Positions 8,539-19,424 of a stretch of DNA of 64,000 nt are shown piece after piece. The notes under the pieces are model-generated. The model was not told the DNA's origin. It ran no database searches and saw only the letters and a program-made list of their open reading frames with translations. Source of the DNA: Oceanitalea stevensii (GTDB lineage: Bacteria > Actinomycetota > Actinomycetes > Actinomycetales > Actinomycetaceae); contig NZ_JACSPO010000006.1 in assembly GCF_014837105.1 (NCBI RefSeq), positions 45,130-109,129 of the forward strand, written 5' to 3'. The translations under genes and the position numbers were made by a program. How positions within the stretch are numbered: the stretch's first letter is position 1; each line of letters starts with the position of its first letter.

Positions 8539-9806
8539 CGGCGCTCGGCCTTCCGGAATCCGCGGCGCAGCTCGGAGAGCTCGCCGATCGTGAGGACGGT
8601 GACGACGCCGACGGTGTGGACCGCGGTCTCCGCGCCGCTGACCACCTGGACCGCGAAGGCGCGCGCATCGACGGGGAGCACGGCGCCGGCGGCACGCAGC
8701 TGGTCGGGGGTGACGGTCGAGCCGCACACGAGGACGACCATCGAGGCGCGCTCCACCTCGCGGCTGATCTGGTGGGCGATCGACACCACACCGGTGGGGC
8801 CGCCGTCGCGCTCGGTCCGGGTGAGGGAGTCGAGGTACTGGCCCGGGGAGACGGCCCGCAGGGTCTCGTGGCTGGTGAGGGTGGTGAGGTCCTTCTCCTC
8901 GCGCATCGCCTGGAGGGCGAGGGAGCCGAGGGTGGAGACGGCGGTCTCGAACTCCTCGTCGTCGCCGTAGTCGCGCTCGTTGCGGCTCATCCCGACGACG
9001 AGGTGGGAGCGGCGGGTCTCCTCGAACTGGCGGACCATGAGCTTGCCGGCGCGCGCGGAGGTGCGCCAGTGGACGTAGCGGCGGTCGTCGCCCGGGACGT
9101 ACTCGCGCAGGGCGTGGAAGGACAGGTCGGCGCTCGTCACCTCACGGGTGGGCCGGCCCTCGAGGTCGTGGATGAAGCCGGCGGCCGAGGAGCTGAGCAC
9201 GACCGTGCGCGGGTGGACGTAGAGCTCCTGCGGGTCGCCCCAGGCGACGCCGCGGCGCATGAGGCCGAGGGGGTCGCCGCGGACCGTGCGGACCGGGCCG
9301 ACCTGGATGACGCTGCGGCGGCTCGTGGGGATCGCGAAGATCTCCTCGTGCTCCTCACCCGCCCCGAGGCCGGGCAGGTGGAAGCCGATCTGGGCGGCGC
9401 CGACGGGCATCTCGACGCGGGCGGGCAGCACCGGGTGCGCGGCCGCGTTGCGGACGATGACGCCCGCCATCGCCCGCTCCCCCACGACGACGCGGCGGTC
9501 GCTGAGGCGCAGGCTCACCTCGTAGGGGTGGCGGCCGAGGGTGAAGACGAGGGCCGCGACGAAGGTCGTGACGAGGGTGGCGCCGAGGACGACGAGCTCG
9601 ACCCAGCCCAGGCGCCGCCCGGCGACCCAGGCGACGAGGCCGACGACGAGCACCGCCCAGCCGGCGACGCTCACCGCCTTGGCGGCACGCTCGATCCCGA
9701 GACGGGGGCCGCGGGTGCGCTCGACCAGGGACCGCAGCGCACTGGTCTCCGAGAGTCGCTCGGAGAGGGCGGCGCGGCCCCGGGTGGTGGTGGAGGGCTC
9801 GCTCAC
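8535..9806 (-). CDS. DUF58 domain protein (MoxR partner)
   Basis: 423 aa with two membrane helices near residues 45-95 and a DUF58 domain in the second half. The family signature is visible as LREYVPGDDRRYVHWRTSAR (about 235-254). DUF58 proteins contain a VWA-like fold and are encoded beside MoxR AAA ATPases, which are thought to remodel or load them. GTG start, three bases after the moxR stop. The 3' end overlaps the transglutaminase-like gene by four bases. Function in this locus is inferred from context: assembly of the surface/secretion complex. Confidence 0.92.
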   Translation of the reverse strand: MSEPSTTTRGRAALSERLSETSALRSLVERTRGPRLGIERAAKAVSVAGWAVLVVGLVAWVAGRRLGWVELVVLGATLVTTFVAALVFTLGRHPYEVSLRLSDRRVVVGERAMAGVIVRNAAAHPVLPARVEMPVGAAQIGFHLPGLGAGEEHEEIFAIPTSRRSVIQVGPVRTVRGDPLGLMRRGVAWGDPQELYVHPRTVVLSSSAAGFIHDLEGRPTREVTSADLSFHALREYVPGDDRRYVHWRTSARAGKLMVRQFEETRRSHLVVGMSRNERDYGDDEEFETAVSTLGSLALQAMREEKDLTTLTSHETLRAVSPGQYLDSLTRTERDGGPTGVVSIAHQISREVERASMVVLVCGSTVTPDQLRAAGAVLPVDARAFAVQVVSGAETAVHTVGVVTVLTIGELSELRRGFRKAERR

Positions 9807-9809
9807 GGC

Positions 9810-10805
9810 TTACTGGTCGCCGCCGCGGCGGGTGGGCGGGGCGATCTCGGCGAGCACGCCGCGGATCGCCCCGGCCGCCGTCGCCCCCTCGAACTCCGCC
9901 TCGGCGTCGAGCACGATGCGGTGGGCGAGGACGGGCTCGGCGAGGTCCTTGATGTCGTCCGGGACGACGTAGTTGCGCCCGTGCGCGGCGGCCCAGGTCT
10001 TGGCGGCGCGGATGAGGGAGATGGCGCCGCGCACGCTGACGCCGACCGTGACGTTCTCCGCACGGCGGGTCTCGGCGACCATCCGTGAGACGTACTCGAG
10101 GACGGCGGCGTCGACGTGGACGGTGCCGGCGAGCTCGATCATCTCGACGACGGCGGTCCCGGTGATGACGGGCGTGACGCCGCCCGCGCGGTCCCGGGTG
10201 GAGGCGGCCGCGAGGATGCTCACCGTCGCGTTGTGGTCGGGGTAGCCGACCGAGGTCTTCATGAGGAAGCGGTCGAGCTGCGCCTCGGGCAGCCGGTAGG
10301 TGCCGGCCTGCTCGATGGGGTTCTGGGTGGCGAGCACGATGAAGGGACGCCCGACGTCGTAGGGCACGCCGTCGAAGGTGACGCGCCCCTCCTCCATGAC
10401 CTCCAGGAGCGCGGACTGCGTCTTCGGCGAGGCGCGGTTGATCTCGTCGGCGAGGACGACGGAGGCGAAGATCGGGCCCTTGTGGAACTCGAACTGCTGG
10501 GTCTTGGGGTCGAGGATCGACACGCCGGTGACGTCGGAGGGCAGCAGGTCCGGGGTGAACTGGATCCGTGAGCTCGAGGTCTGCACCGCCGCCGCGAGCG
10601 ACCGGGCCAGCTGCGTCTTGCCGGTCCCCGGGACGTCCTCGAGGAGCACGTGGCCGCCGCTGAGCATCGTCGTGACGACGAGCCGGATGACGTTGGCCTT
10701 GCCGACGACGGCCCCGCCGACGGCGGAGACGATCTTCTCGAAGGTGTCGGCGAACCACGCCGCCTGCTCGGGCGTCATCGTGGTCTGCTGCTCGGTCGTG
10801 GTCAT
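9810..10805 (-). CDS. MoxR-family AAA ATPase
   Basis: 331 aa. Walker A is EDVPGTGKTQ (about residues 58-67), Walker B is VVLADEIN, and the MoxR sensor segment ATQNPIEQAGTYRLPEAQ is intact. A C-terminal lid domain follows. MoxR proteins act as chaperone-like ATPases that activate VWA/DUF58 partners; the partner gene follows directly. ATG at 10805 was chosen over upstream in-frame codons because GGAG lies just ahead and the family usually starts 20-30 residues before this region. Stop-to-start distance to DUF58 is 3 bases. Confidence 0.95.
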   Translation of the reverse strand: MTTTEQQTTMTPEQAAWFADTFEKIVSAVGGAVVGKANVIRLVVTTMLSGGHVLLEDVPGTGKTQLARSLAAAVQTSSSRIQFTPDLLPSDVTGVSILDPKTQQFEFHKGPIFASVVLADEINRASPKTQSALLEVMEEGRVTFDGVPYDVGRPFIVLATQNPIEQAGTYRLPEAQLDRFLMKTSVGYPDHNATVSILAAASTRDRAGGVTPVITGTAVVEMIELAGTVHVDAAVLEYVSRMVAETRRAENVTVGVSVRGAISLIRAAKTWAAAHGRNYVVPDDIKDLAEPVLAHRIVLDAEAEFEGATAAGAIRGVLAEIAPPTRRGGDQ

Positions 10806-10854
10806 GCGGGCTCCGTGTCTCTGGGGCGGTCGTGCGGGAGGGAGGGGATGGGGA

Positions 10855-13800
10855 CTACCACGTGATCGTGTCGCAGGCGTTGACACCGTTGCCGGTCACG
10901 CACACCCCGACGCGCTCCCCCGGCTGACCGCGGAACGTGGGGGTCTGCCAGCTGCCGGATCCGGAGAGCGACCTCGTGTAGGTGCGCCAGTGGTCGTCGC
11001 CGGGCTCGTTGGACGCCGTGAAGCGCACCGTGTAGCTGCCGCTCGGCATGTCCGCCCACGAGAACTTCAGGAAGGCGCACGAGCTGTGGTTGCACTGCGT
11101 GTTGCTCACGGGGTCACCCTTGAGCATCCGGACCGACGGGTCCGGCGGCGGCGGGGGCGGGCGCCGCACCGGCGCGTCGATCGTCCGCACGGAGGCGTTC
11201 GCCGTACGGACCTCGCCGTCGGCCCGCTGGGCACGGATCTCGGCCCGGTAGGTGGTGCCCCAGTCACCGTTGATCTTGCGGCTGCCGTTGGCGGGCACGT
11301 TCTCCCAGCCGCCGTTGCCGATCTTCAGCTGGACGCTCGTCACCTCGCGCCCGTTGCCGTCCGGCGTGGTCCAGGTGAAGGTGGCACCGGGCTGCTCGGA
11401 GATGGTGTCGATGTAGCCGTTGTGGGCACCGTGCCGCTGCCCGGACATCGTCGCCTGGGCGAAGGGGCCGAAGGGCACCGCCGCCGCCGAGGCGGGGCTC
11501 GCCTCCCCGCAGTAGGTGTTGCAGGCGCGCACGGAGAAGGTGTAGCTCGAGCCGTCGTTGAGGCCGGTCATCACCTTGTTCGAGGGCAGCTGGCTCCACC
11601 CGCCGCCGTTGACGCTCACCTCGAAGCGGCGGATCGGGTCACCGTTGTCGGCGGGGTTCTGGTGGGACAGCTCGACGACACCGTCCTGACCGGTCGCGCG
11701 AGCGGTGACGCTGGGGACGCGGTCCGGCTGGAGGAAGGACCGCACGGACGCCGACGCCGGGCTCACCGGGGAGGTCCCCGCCTTGTTCGTCGCCGACACG
11801 GTCACCGTGTAGTCACTGCCGGCGGGCGCGTCCTCCGTGAAGGAGGTCTGACCGCCGGGCAGGGTGAAGGACTTGAAGGCCGAGCCGTCCCGGCGGATGA
11901 CGACGTCGTAGGACGCGATCGCGTCGCCGTTGTCCGCCGGCGCCGTCCACGAGGCCGTGATCTGGGCGTTGACGGGCGAGTCGACGCGCTGCGCGACGGG
12001 CGCGACCGGCTGCTCCGGGACGCCCGCGGGCACCTCGGGCGCCGACCACTCCGACCACTCGCTCGGGTCCGGGGCGTCGTTGTGGGCGCGCACCCGCACG
12101 GTGTAGGACTGCCCGTTCTGCAGGCCGGTCCACGTGTGGGAGTTGCCGCTCACCGAGATCTGCCCGCCACCGGGGGACGGCGCGATCTGCAGGTCGTAGG
12201 AGGTGACGTCCGAGCCGCGGCTCACCGGGGTCTGCCAGTCGACCTCGAGCTGGCCGTCACCGAAGGTGAGGGTGGGCGCCGCGGGCCGCTCGGGCTTGAC
12301 GTCGGGCCGCGCGACCGCGGACGGGCCGGAGGGCTCGGAGTCGCCCACCTTGTTGACGGCGGTGACCGTGAAGGTGTACTCGACGTCGTTGGTGAGCCCG
12401 CCGATGGTGCAGGTCGTCGTCGGGCACTCCTGGCTCACGCCGTCGGCCTCGACGCGGTACCCGGTGATCGGCGCGCCGTTGTCGGCGGGCGCGGACCAGG
12501 TGAGCACGACGGTCTCGTCCCGCACCTCCTCCACGCGCGGGGGCGAGGGCCGCTCGGGGACACCGATGACGGAGTAGGTGATGCGGCCCTCGACGTCGCG
12601 CAGCGGGTCGCCGGTGGCGTCCTGGACGGCGTAGCGCACGGTGGCACGGCCGACGAAGTCCGCGCCCGCCGTCACCGTGACCGTGTCACCGTCGGTGACG
12701 GGCTCGGGCCCACCCGTCTCGCTGCGCGCGTAGACCACCGTGAGCGGCTCGCCCGGGAAGGGGTTGAAGGCGCCCTGGAGCACGTTGACGGAGTCCGACT
12801 CGCCCTGCTCGATCTCGCCGAGGTCGTGGTCGTTGACCGAGGCGAGACGCCGGTTGGACGCCGCGACCGTCACCTCGATGACGCCGGGGACCGGTTCGGC
12901 CTTGGAGTCCGAGACGGTGATCTGGATGTTGCCCGCCGTCCCCCGCGGGGTGTCCACGGGCGCGGAGACGGTGAGGTTCGGGCCGTCGAGGCTCGCGTCG
13001 ACGCCCTCGGGCACCCCGGCGAGCTCGAAGCTCAGCTGGTTGTAGTCGCCCGTGTCCGGGTCCTCCGACAGCTGGCGCAGGTTGAGCCCGACCGGCCCCT
13101 CCGCGGGGACCACCTCGATGGCGGCGCCGTCGAAGGTCGGCGCGGTGTTCTCCGTCGACTCGACGGTGATGTCGAGGGTGAGCACCGCTGTCAGGCCCTC
13201 GGGGTCCTCGGCGCTCTGACCGTCGGTCACCTCGAAGGTGAGGGTGGCGGGCCCGGCGTAGGTGGGCGCGGAGGTGAAGGTGAGGGTCGTGGGGCCCACG
13301 ACGGGCGAGCTGCCGTCGGAGTTCGTCGCGCGGACCTGCTCGGCGTCGGTGAGGCGCACCTCCTTGCCGCTCGGGGCGATGACGTAGTCCGCGCGCGCGC
13401 GCGCGCGGGTCTCCCCCGTCGCGACGACGATCGGGTCGACGTCGGTGCGCAGCACCGGGCCGGAGTCCTCCAGGCCGGGGACGTCGACGAAGGCGTAGGA
13501 CGTGAGGCCGTCGAGGTCGGTCACCGAGTAGGTGAGCACCTGCCGCGAGGCGAGCACGTCGACCTGGATCTCCTCGCCGACGACGGTCGCGTTCTCCGGG
13601 GAGCCCTCGAGGCCCACCGTGAGGTCCTCACGGCTGCCGTCGGGGTCGGAGTCGTTGTCGAGGACCGGGATCGTCACGCGCTCCTGGTCGAGGATCGTGA
13701 TCGCCCGGACGAGGTCGTCGACGGCGACGGGCGCCTGGAGCGGCGCGTCGGGGTCGACCCGGACGGTGATGATGCCCGTCGAGGTCCCGCCGCGCTGGTC

Positions 13801-16800
13801 GCTCACGTGGTACGGCAGGGCGAAGGTGCCCTCCTGCTCCGGCGTCGTGATGCGCAGGCGGCCGCTGTCGAGCTGCTCGACCTCGAGCTCCTCGACCTCG
13901 TCGACGGCGGGGTCGCCGAGGTAGAGCGGGTCGCCGTCGGGGTCGGTGTCGTTGACGATCGGGTCGAAGTCGACGACGCGGCCCGGCCGCACGGTCACCT
14001 CGTCGTCCAGGGCCTGCGGGGCCCGGTTGAGGTCGGGCGGCGGGACGACGGCGACGCGCGCCGTCGCCGAGGCGTAGGTGCCCATGCGGTCGCGGACGGC
14101 GTAGGTGAAGGAGTCGGTGCCGGTCGAGCGGGAGTAGGCCTCGTAGTCGATGTACGTGGGCCCGACCTCGACGATGCGGCCCTTCGTCGGTGCGCGGTCG
14201 GCGCCGAGGAGCTGGACGGAGTCGCCGTCGGGGTCGATGCCGAAGAGCGGGACCTGGATCCGCACCCGCTCGCCGGCGAAGGCGCGCGACTCGACGGGCA
14301 GCGGCTGCGGCGGGGCGTTGCGCTCGCCGTCGTCGGCCTGGACGTAGATCGTCACCTGCGCGGAGGCGCGCTGGTCGGACTCGTCGACGACCTCGTAGAC
14401 CGCGTTGATCGTCTGCGGCTGCTCCGGTGCGCGGAAGCGCAGCGTGTCGCCCGAGGCGAAGAGGTGCCCGGCCTGCGGCTCCTCGACGAGCTCGGAGGAC
14501 AGCTCGAACTCCAGGCCCGCCGGGTGGGAGTCGTTGGACAGGACGGGGATCGTGACGAAGTCGCCGGCGCGGACGTTCGCGACGTCGGCCCGGGCGACCG
14601 GCGGCTGGACGAGCGCGTCCGGGGGGACCTGCATGACGACGACCTCGCCGGTGGCGCTGGACTCGCCGTTGGACACCTCGTAGGTGAGGCGCTGGGTCGT
14701 CTGGACGTCCTGGCTCGCGGTGATCTTGAGGATGCGGTGCTCGAGGACGGCGACCGTGAGCCCCGAGCCCTCGGGGACGTCGACCTGCCGCACGGCGAGC
14801 AGCTCACCGCTCGGGTCCTCGTCGTTGGCGAGGACGTCGACGAGCACCTGGCCCCCGGCGGGGAGCAGCCCGACGTCCTGGACGGCGACCGGCGCCGCCT
14901 CGGCGGGCTCGCGCACGTCGACGCGGATGAGGCCGGTGGCGGAGGCCCCGGCGTCGTTGACGACGATGTAGGTGAGGTAGTACGTCTGCGCGGCCTCCGC
15001 GGAGAAGCGGAAGGCACCGGCGTCGTAGTCGGGGACCACGGTCGCGCCCGGCACCTGCTGGACGTCGGCCAGGCGCAGCGGCTCGGCCTCGCCGCCCGGG
15101 TCGGTGTCGTTGGCGAGCGGCTCGACGACCGTCTCCTCGCCGGCGATCGCGGTGACGAAGTCGAAGACGGGCGTGGGCGGCAGCGCGCCGGCGGGCCGCA
15201 CGTCGACGTCGAGCTCGACCTCGGCGGTGTCGGTGCCGTCGTAGACCTCGACCGCGACCGGCTTGATGCCGGGCGTGACGCCGGAGTCGACGAAGGTGAC
15301 CGCGCCGTCGGGGGTGAAGCGGACGATGTCGTCGGTGCTGGCGGTCGCGCCGACGACGACGAGCTCGTCGCCGTCGGGGTCCATGACGGTGTCGAGGACG
15401 TTGACGCTGCCGGTGGCGCCGGACACGAGCGTGAGGGCGGCCGGGCGGACCTGCTCGGGCGGCCGGTTGGCCTCGGCGGGCACGACGGTGACGCGCGCGA
15501 CGGCCTCGGCCTCTCCCCCGCGCCCGTCGCTCACCGAGTAGCGCATCGCGAAGGCGCCGCTCGCGCCGTCGGCGACGGCGATCTGCAGCGCGCGGCCGCC
15601 CATGATCGGGCGGACGGTGCCGAAGGACTCCCCGGGCGCGTCGAAGGACGAGACGGTGAGGAGGTCGCCGTCGGGGTCGGTGTCGTTGGCGAGCACCTCG
15701 AGGACGGTCGTCGACCCGGCGCGGACGCCGAGCTCGTCGTCCTGGGCGATGGGGTCGCGGTTCTCCTGCTCGCGGTCGAGCGGGAGCTGCTCCTCGATCT
15801 GCTGCTGGGACTCCTCCTCGTCGTCGCTCGCGGCCTGCGGCGGCACGACGTCGTCCCAGTTCTCGACGATCTCCATCGCGTCCTTGACCAGCCACACGGT
15901 GCCGGCGACGAGGTCGTTGAGGACGACGACGTCCCGGTTGACGCGGAAGACGAGCTTCGCGTCGGTGAGGGTCTTGTCGATGGGCTGCTCGGCGACCTCG
16001 CCGTTGCCGCAGCGGGACTGGTAGACGCCGGTGGCGCCGGCCCACGCGCCGTGGCTGCAGCCGGCGACGACGACCGGCTCGGTCGGCGTGCCCGGCTGGG
16101 AGACGCGGTCGACGCTCGGCTCGCCGCGGCCGAGGGGCACGCGCACGAGGCCGTCACGGGCCGCGAGGACGACGTCGCGCGCGGCGGCGGAGGGTGCCTG
16201 GAGGGCCACCTGCGCGGTGTCGGCGAGGTCGGTGACCTCGAGCGGCTCGGTCTCCGGACGCAGGAGCGTCACCCGGTCCTGCTCGTCCCGGACGAGGACG
16301 ACCGGCTCGTCGCCGACGGCGCTCACCTGGATCTCGGCGTCGGTGAGGCGCTCGGGGTCGATGCCGAGCTCCGCGACGGCGGGCTCCTCCTCGCCCTCGG
16401 GGTCGAAGCCGGCGGGGATGGTGACGAGGGTGGCGTCGCCCGGGGAGACGCCGTAGGTGGTCCCGTCCACGCCGACGGCGATGACGGCGTTGGCGCCCAG
16501 GCCCACGGTGGGCTCGCGCTCCTCGTCGGCGAGCCCGCCGCCACCGAGGACGGGGGCGGTGTGGAGCTGGCCGCTGCGCGAGTCGAGGACGGCGAGGGTG
16601 TCACCGCTCATCTCGATCTGGCGGGGGCCGGGCAGGGACACCGTGGTCGTCGTGAGGACCGTCGCGGGGTCGACCTGCTGGAGGACGCCCGCGCCCTCGT
16701 CGACGAGGAAGACGTGGCCACCGTCCTGGAGGACGTCGAAGCTCGCGCTGCGGGCCGCGAGACCGCCGTCGAGGAGCTGGACCTGGCTGTTGAGGCGTCC

Positions 16801-17067
16801 CAGGCGCATGTGCTCCTGGCTCGTCACCCACACGCCGCCGTCGTTGAGGTCGACGTCCGCCGTGGCGACGCCGTCGTACAGGACGCCGGCGACGACGAGC
16901 CCCGCCCCGAGGACGGTGACCGTCGCGGTGGAGACGACGCGCTGGCGCCGCTTCGGGTCCGCGGCGCGGCCCTTGCGCCGGGGGGTCGAGTCGGCCCGGC
17001 GTGTGCGCCGGCCCGTGGGGACGTCTGGCACGTCCGTACCACTGTTCCGCCCGCGTCCGAGTCGCAC
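10855..17067 (-). CDS. Giant surface protein: propeller-like, tandem Ca-type Ig-like repeats, Fn3 repeats
   Basis: 2,070 aa. A basic cytoplasmic N-terminus (about 45 residues), one membrane helix (TVTVLGAGLVVAGVLY), then a region of about 330 residues with beta-propeller-like repeats. Eight to ten Ig/cadherin-like domains of about 95 residues follow, many with the calcium-type loop NDTDPDGD or a variant (DPDGD, DPSGE, SDPDG). Four to five fibronectin type III domains come next. A short Cys-containing C-terminal domain (NTQCNHSSCAF, CVTGNGVNACDT) ends the protein. GTG start with AGGGCGGGA upstream. No sortase motif is seen, so it is probably held by the N-terminal helix. Its place between the FHA/kinase genes and moxR suggests a wall-spanning partner of the secretion machine. 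Confidence 0.88.
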   Translation of the reverse strand: MRLGRGRNSGTDVPDVPTGRRTRRADSTPRRKGRAADPKRRQRVVSTATVTVLGAGLVVAGVLYDGVATADVDLNDGGVWVTSQEHMRLGRLNSQVQLLDGGLAARSASFDVLQDGGHVFLVDEGAGVLQQVDPATVLTTTTVSLPGPRQIEMSGDTLAVLDSRSGQLHTAPVLGGGGLADEEREPTVGLGANAVIAVGVDGTTYGVSPGDATLVTIPAGFDPEGEEEPAVAELGIDPERLTDAEIQVSAVGDEPVVLVRDEQDRVTLLRPETEPLEVTDLADTAQVALQAPSAAARDVVLAARDGLVRVPLGRGEPSVDRVSQPGTPTEPVVVAGCSHGAWAGATGVYQSRCGNGEVAEQPIDKTLTDAKLVFRVNRDVVVLNDLVAGTVWLVKDAMEIVENWDDVVPPQAASDDEEESQQQIEEQLPLDREQENRDPIAQDDELGVRAGSTTVLEVLANDTDPDGDLLTVSSFDAPGESFGTVRPIMGGRALQIAVADGASGAFAMRYSVSDGRGGEAEAVARVTVVPAEANRPPEQVRPAALTLVSGATGSVNVLDTVMDPDGDELVVVGATASTDDIVRFTPDGAVTFVDSGVTPGIKPVAVEVYDGTDTAEVELDVDVRPAGALPPTPVFDFVTAIAGEETVVEPLANDTDPGGEAEPLRLADVQQVPGATVVPDYDAGAFRFSAEAAQTYYLTYIVVNDAGASATGLIRVDVREPAEAAPVAVQDVGLLPAGGQVLVDVLANDEDPSGELLAVRQVDVPEGSGLTVAVLEHRILKITASQDVQTTQRLTYEVSNGESSATGEVVVMQVPPDALVQPPVARADVANVRAGDFVTIPVLSNDSHPAGLEFELSSELVEEPQAGHLFASGDTLRFRAPEQPQTINAVYEVVDESDQRASAQVTIYVQADDGERNAPPQPLPVESRAFAGERVRIQVPLFGIDPDGDSVQLLGADRAPTKGRIVEVGPTYIDYEAYSRSTGTDSFTYAVRDRMGTYASATARVAVVPPPDLNRAPQALDDEVTVRPGRVVDFDPIVNDTDPDGDPLYLGDPAVDEVEELEVEQLDSGRLRITTPEQEGTFALPYHVSDQRGGTSTGIITVRVDPDAPLQAPVAVDDLVRAITILDQERVTIPVLDNDSDPDGSREDLTVGLEGSPENATVVGEEIQVDVLASRQVLTYSVTDLDGLTSYAFVDVPGLEDSGPVLRTDVDPIVVATGETRARARADYVIAPSGKEVRLTDAEQVRATNSDGSSPVVGPTTLTFTSAPTYAGPATLTFEVTDGQSAEDPEGLTAVLTLDITVESTENTAPTFDGAAIEVVPAEGPVGLNLRQLSEDPDTGDYNQLSFELAGVPEGVDASLDGPNLTVSAPVDTPRGTAGNIQITVSDSKAEPVPGVIEVTVAASNRRLASVNDHDLGEIEQGESDSVNVLQGAFNPFPGEPLTVVYARSETGGPEPVTDGDTVTVTAGADFVGRATVRYAVQDATGDPLRDVEGRITYSVIGVPERPSPPRVEEVRDETVVLTWSAPADNGAPITGYRVEADGVSQECPTTTCTIGGLTNDVEYTFTVTAVNKVGDSEPSGPSAVARPDVKPERPAAPTLTFGDGQLEVDWQTPVSRGSDVTSYDLQIAPSPGGGQISVSGNSHTWTGLQNGQSYTVRVRAHNDAPDPSEWSEWSAPEVPAGVPEQPVAPVAQRVDSPVNAQITASWTAPADNGDAIASYDVVIRRDGSAFKSFTLPGGQTSFTEDAPAGSDYTVTVSATNKAGTSPVSPASASVRSFLQPDRVPSVTARATGQDGVVELSHQNPADNGDPIRRFEVSVNGGGWSQLPSNKVMTGLNDGSSYTFSVRACNTYCGEASPASAAAVPFGPFAQATMSGQRHGAHNGYIDTISEQPGATFTWTTPDGNGREVTSVQLKIGNGGWENVPANGSRKINGDWGTTYRAEIRAQRADGEVRTANASVRTIDAPVRRPPPPPPDPSVRMLKGDPVSNTQCNHSSCAFLKFSWADMPSGSYTVRFTASNEPGDDHWRTYTRSLSGSGSWQTPTFRGQPGERVGVCVTGNGVNACDTITW
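13390..13407. repeat. (CG)9 dinucleotide tract inside the giant surface protein gene
   Basis: Eighteen alternating C/G bases lie within the coding sequence and read as an Ala-Arg run (TRARARADY). Such tracts can slip by two bases and shift the frame, and can adopt Z-DNA. The current length is in frame. Confidence 0.7.
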
Positions 17068-17179
17068 GTGTCCCGCCCTACGTCGTGTGTGGAGGCATGC
17101 TGGGGGCCGACGACCTCCGTGGGCCCCCGGCGCCGCTCCGCAGACTAACAAAGGCAGGAGACGAAGGTCCTACCGAAGG

Positions 17180-17195
17180 ATGGGGAGAACTGCCC
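17180..17195. promoter_or_regulatory. Second copy of the dyad GGGGAG-AA-CTGCCC
   Basis: ATGGGGAGAACTGCCC matches 15 of 16 bases of the site at 1746-1761. It lies directly upstream of the giant surface protein gene (start 17067) and next to the stop codon of the FHA gene. This suggests an internal promoter/operator in the 132-bp gap, regulated together with the WXG100 gene. Confidence 0.4.
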
Positions 17196-17199
17196 ACCC

Positions 17200-17910
17200 T
17201 CATGCGGAGGCGTTCCGCGCCTTCTCCTCGTCCAGCCCCGGGAGCTGGTCGGGACTGACGATGCGCGAGGCGACGGCGTGCTCGACGAGCCGCGCGCGCC
17301 GGTTGACCGCCAGCTGCTGCGGGCCGCCGCGCAGCCCCCGGACGCCGTTGCGGTCGAGCTTGTCGCAGACGTTGTCGAGCTTGCGGTTGAACTTCGTCAG
17401 CGCCCAGCCCAGCCGCTCGGCGGCCTGCGCGGAGGTGGGGATCGCCGCGCTCCCCCGGCCCGAGAGCACCGGCTCGGCGAGCGCGAGGACGAGGAGGTGC
17501 TGGGACTCGGTGAGGGCGACCGGCCCGATCGTCGTGTCCCCGACGTGGACCGGCTCGGCCTTGGCGGGCGCGAAGGTCGGGTCGGGGTTGACGAGGTTGA
17601 TCTCGTAGGTCGTGGGCCCGGCGGTGAAGAGGATCGTGGTGCCGGCGTAGACGAGCGGCAGGCGCGCGCCCGGGGCGAGCCAGGCCTGGGTGTTGCCCTC
17701 GCTGTCGGCGAGGGTCGCCGACAGCCGGGCGCCGACGTTCTCGATCCACCACAGGTCCTCGACGAAGGCGATCCGGAGGAAGCGCCGGTGGAGGTAGGGG
17801 TTGTCGTCGATCTCGAGGGCGCCCTCGCGCCCGATGTAGAACGGCTCGTCGCGGGTGATGGGGAACCACTCCCCGCAGAACTCCAGCTGCAGCGTGCTGT
17901 CCTCGCTCAT
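17200..17910 (-). CDS. FHA-like protein with C-terminal winged-helix-like region
   Basis: 236 aa, soluble. Residues 5-110 look like an FHA fold (FYIGREGALEIDDNP, YLHRRFL), although the usual Ser before the His is Leu. After a linker, residues 130-210 resemble a winged helix (TESQHLLVLALAEPVL, AERLGWALTKFNRKLDN). ATG chosen at 17910, nine bases after the kinase gene stop; longer in-frame extensions are low-complexity Arg/Ala translations of the kinase gene. Probably a phospho-Thr reader fed by the adjacent kinase. Whether it binds DNA or protein is not shown. Confidence 0.85.
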   Translation of the reverse strand: MSEDSTLQLEFCGEWFPITRDEPFYIGREGALEIDDNPYLHRRFLRIAFVEDLWWIENVGARLSATLADSEGNTQAWLAPGARLPLVYAGTTILFTAGPTTYEINLVNPDPTFAPAKAEPVHVGDTTIGPVALTESQHLLVLALAEPVLSGRGSAAIPTSAQAAERLGWALTKFNRKLDNVCDKLDRNGVRGLRGGPQQLAVNRRARLVEHAVASRIVSPDQLPGLDEEKARNASA

Positions 17911-17918
17911 CGTCTCCC

Positions 17919-19420
<1,502 letters not shown>

Positions 19421-19424
<4 letters not shown>

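Noticed and set aside
10378..17148. A 2,256-codon open frame on the plus strand
   Set aside because: It is the antisense shadow of the giant surface protein: Val/Gly/Asp/Arg-rich with no domain, a common effect of GC-rich codon bias.
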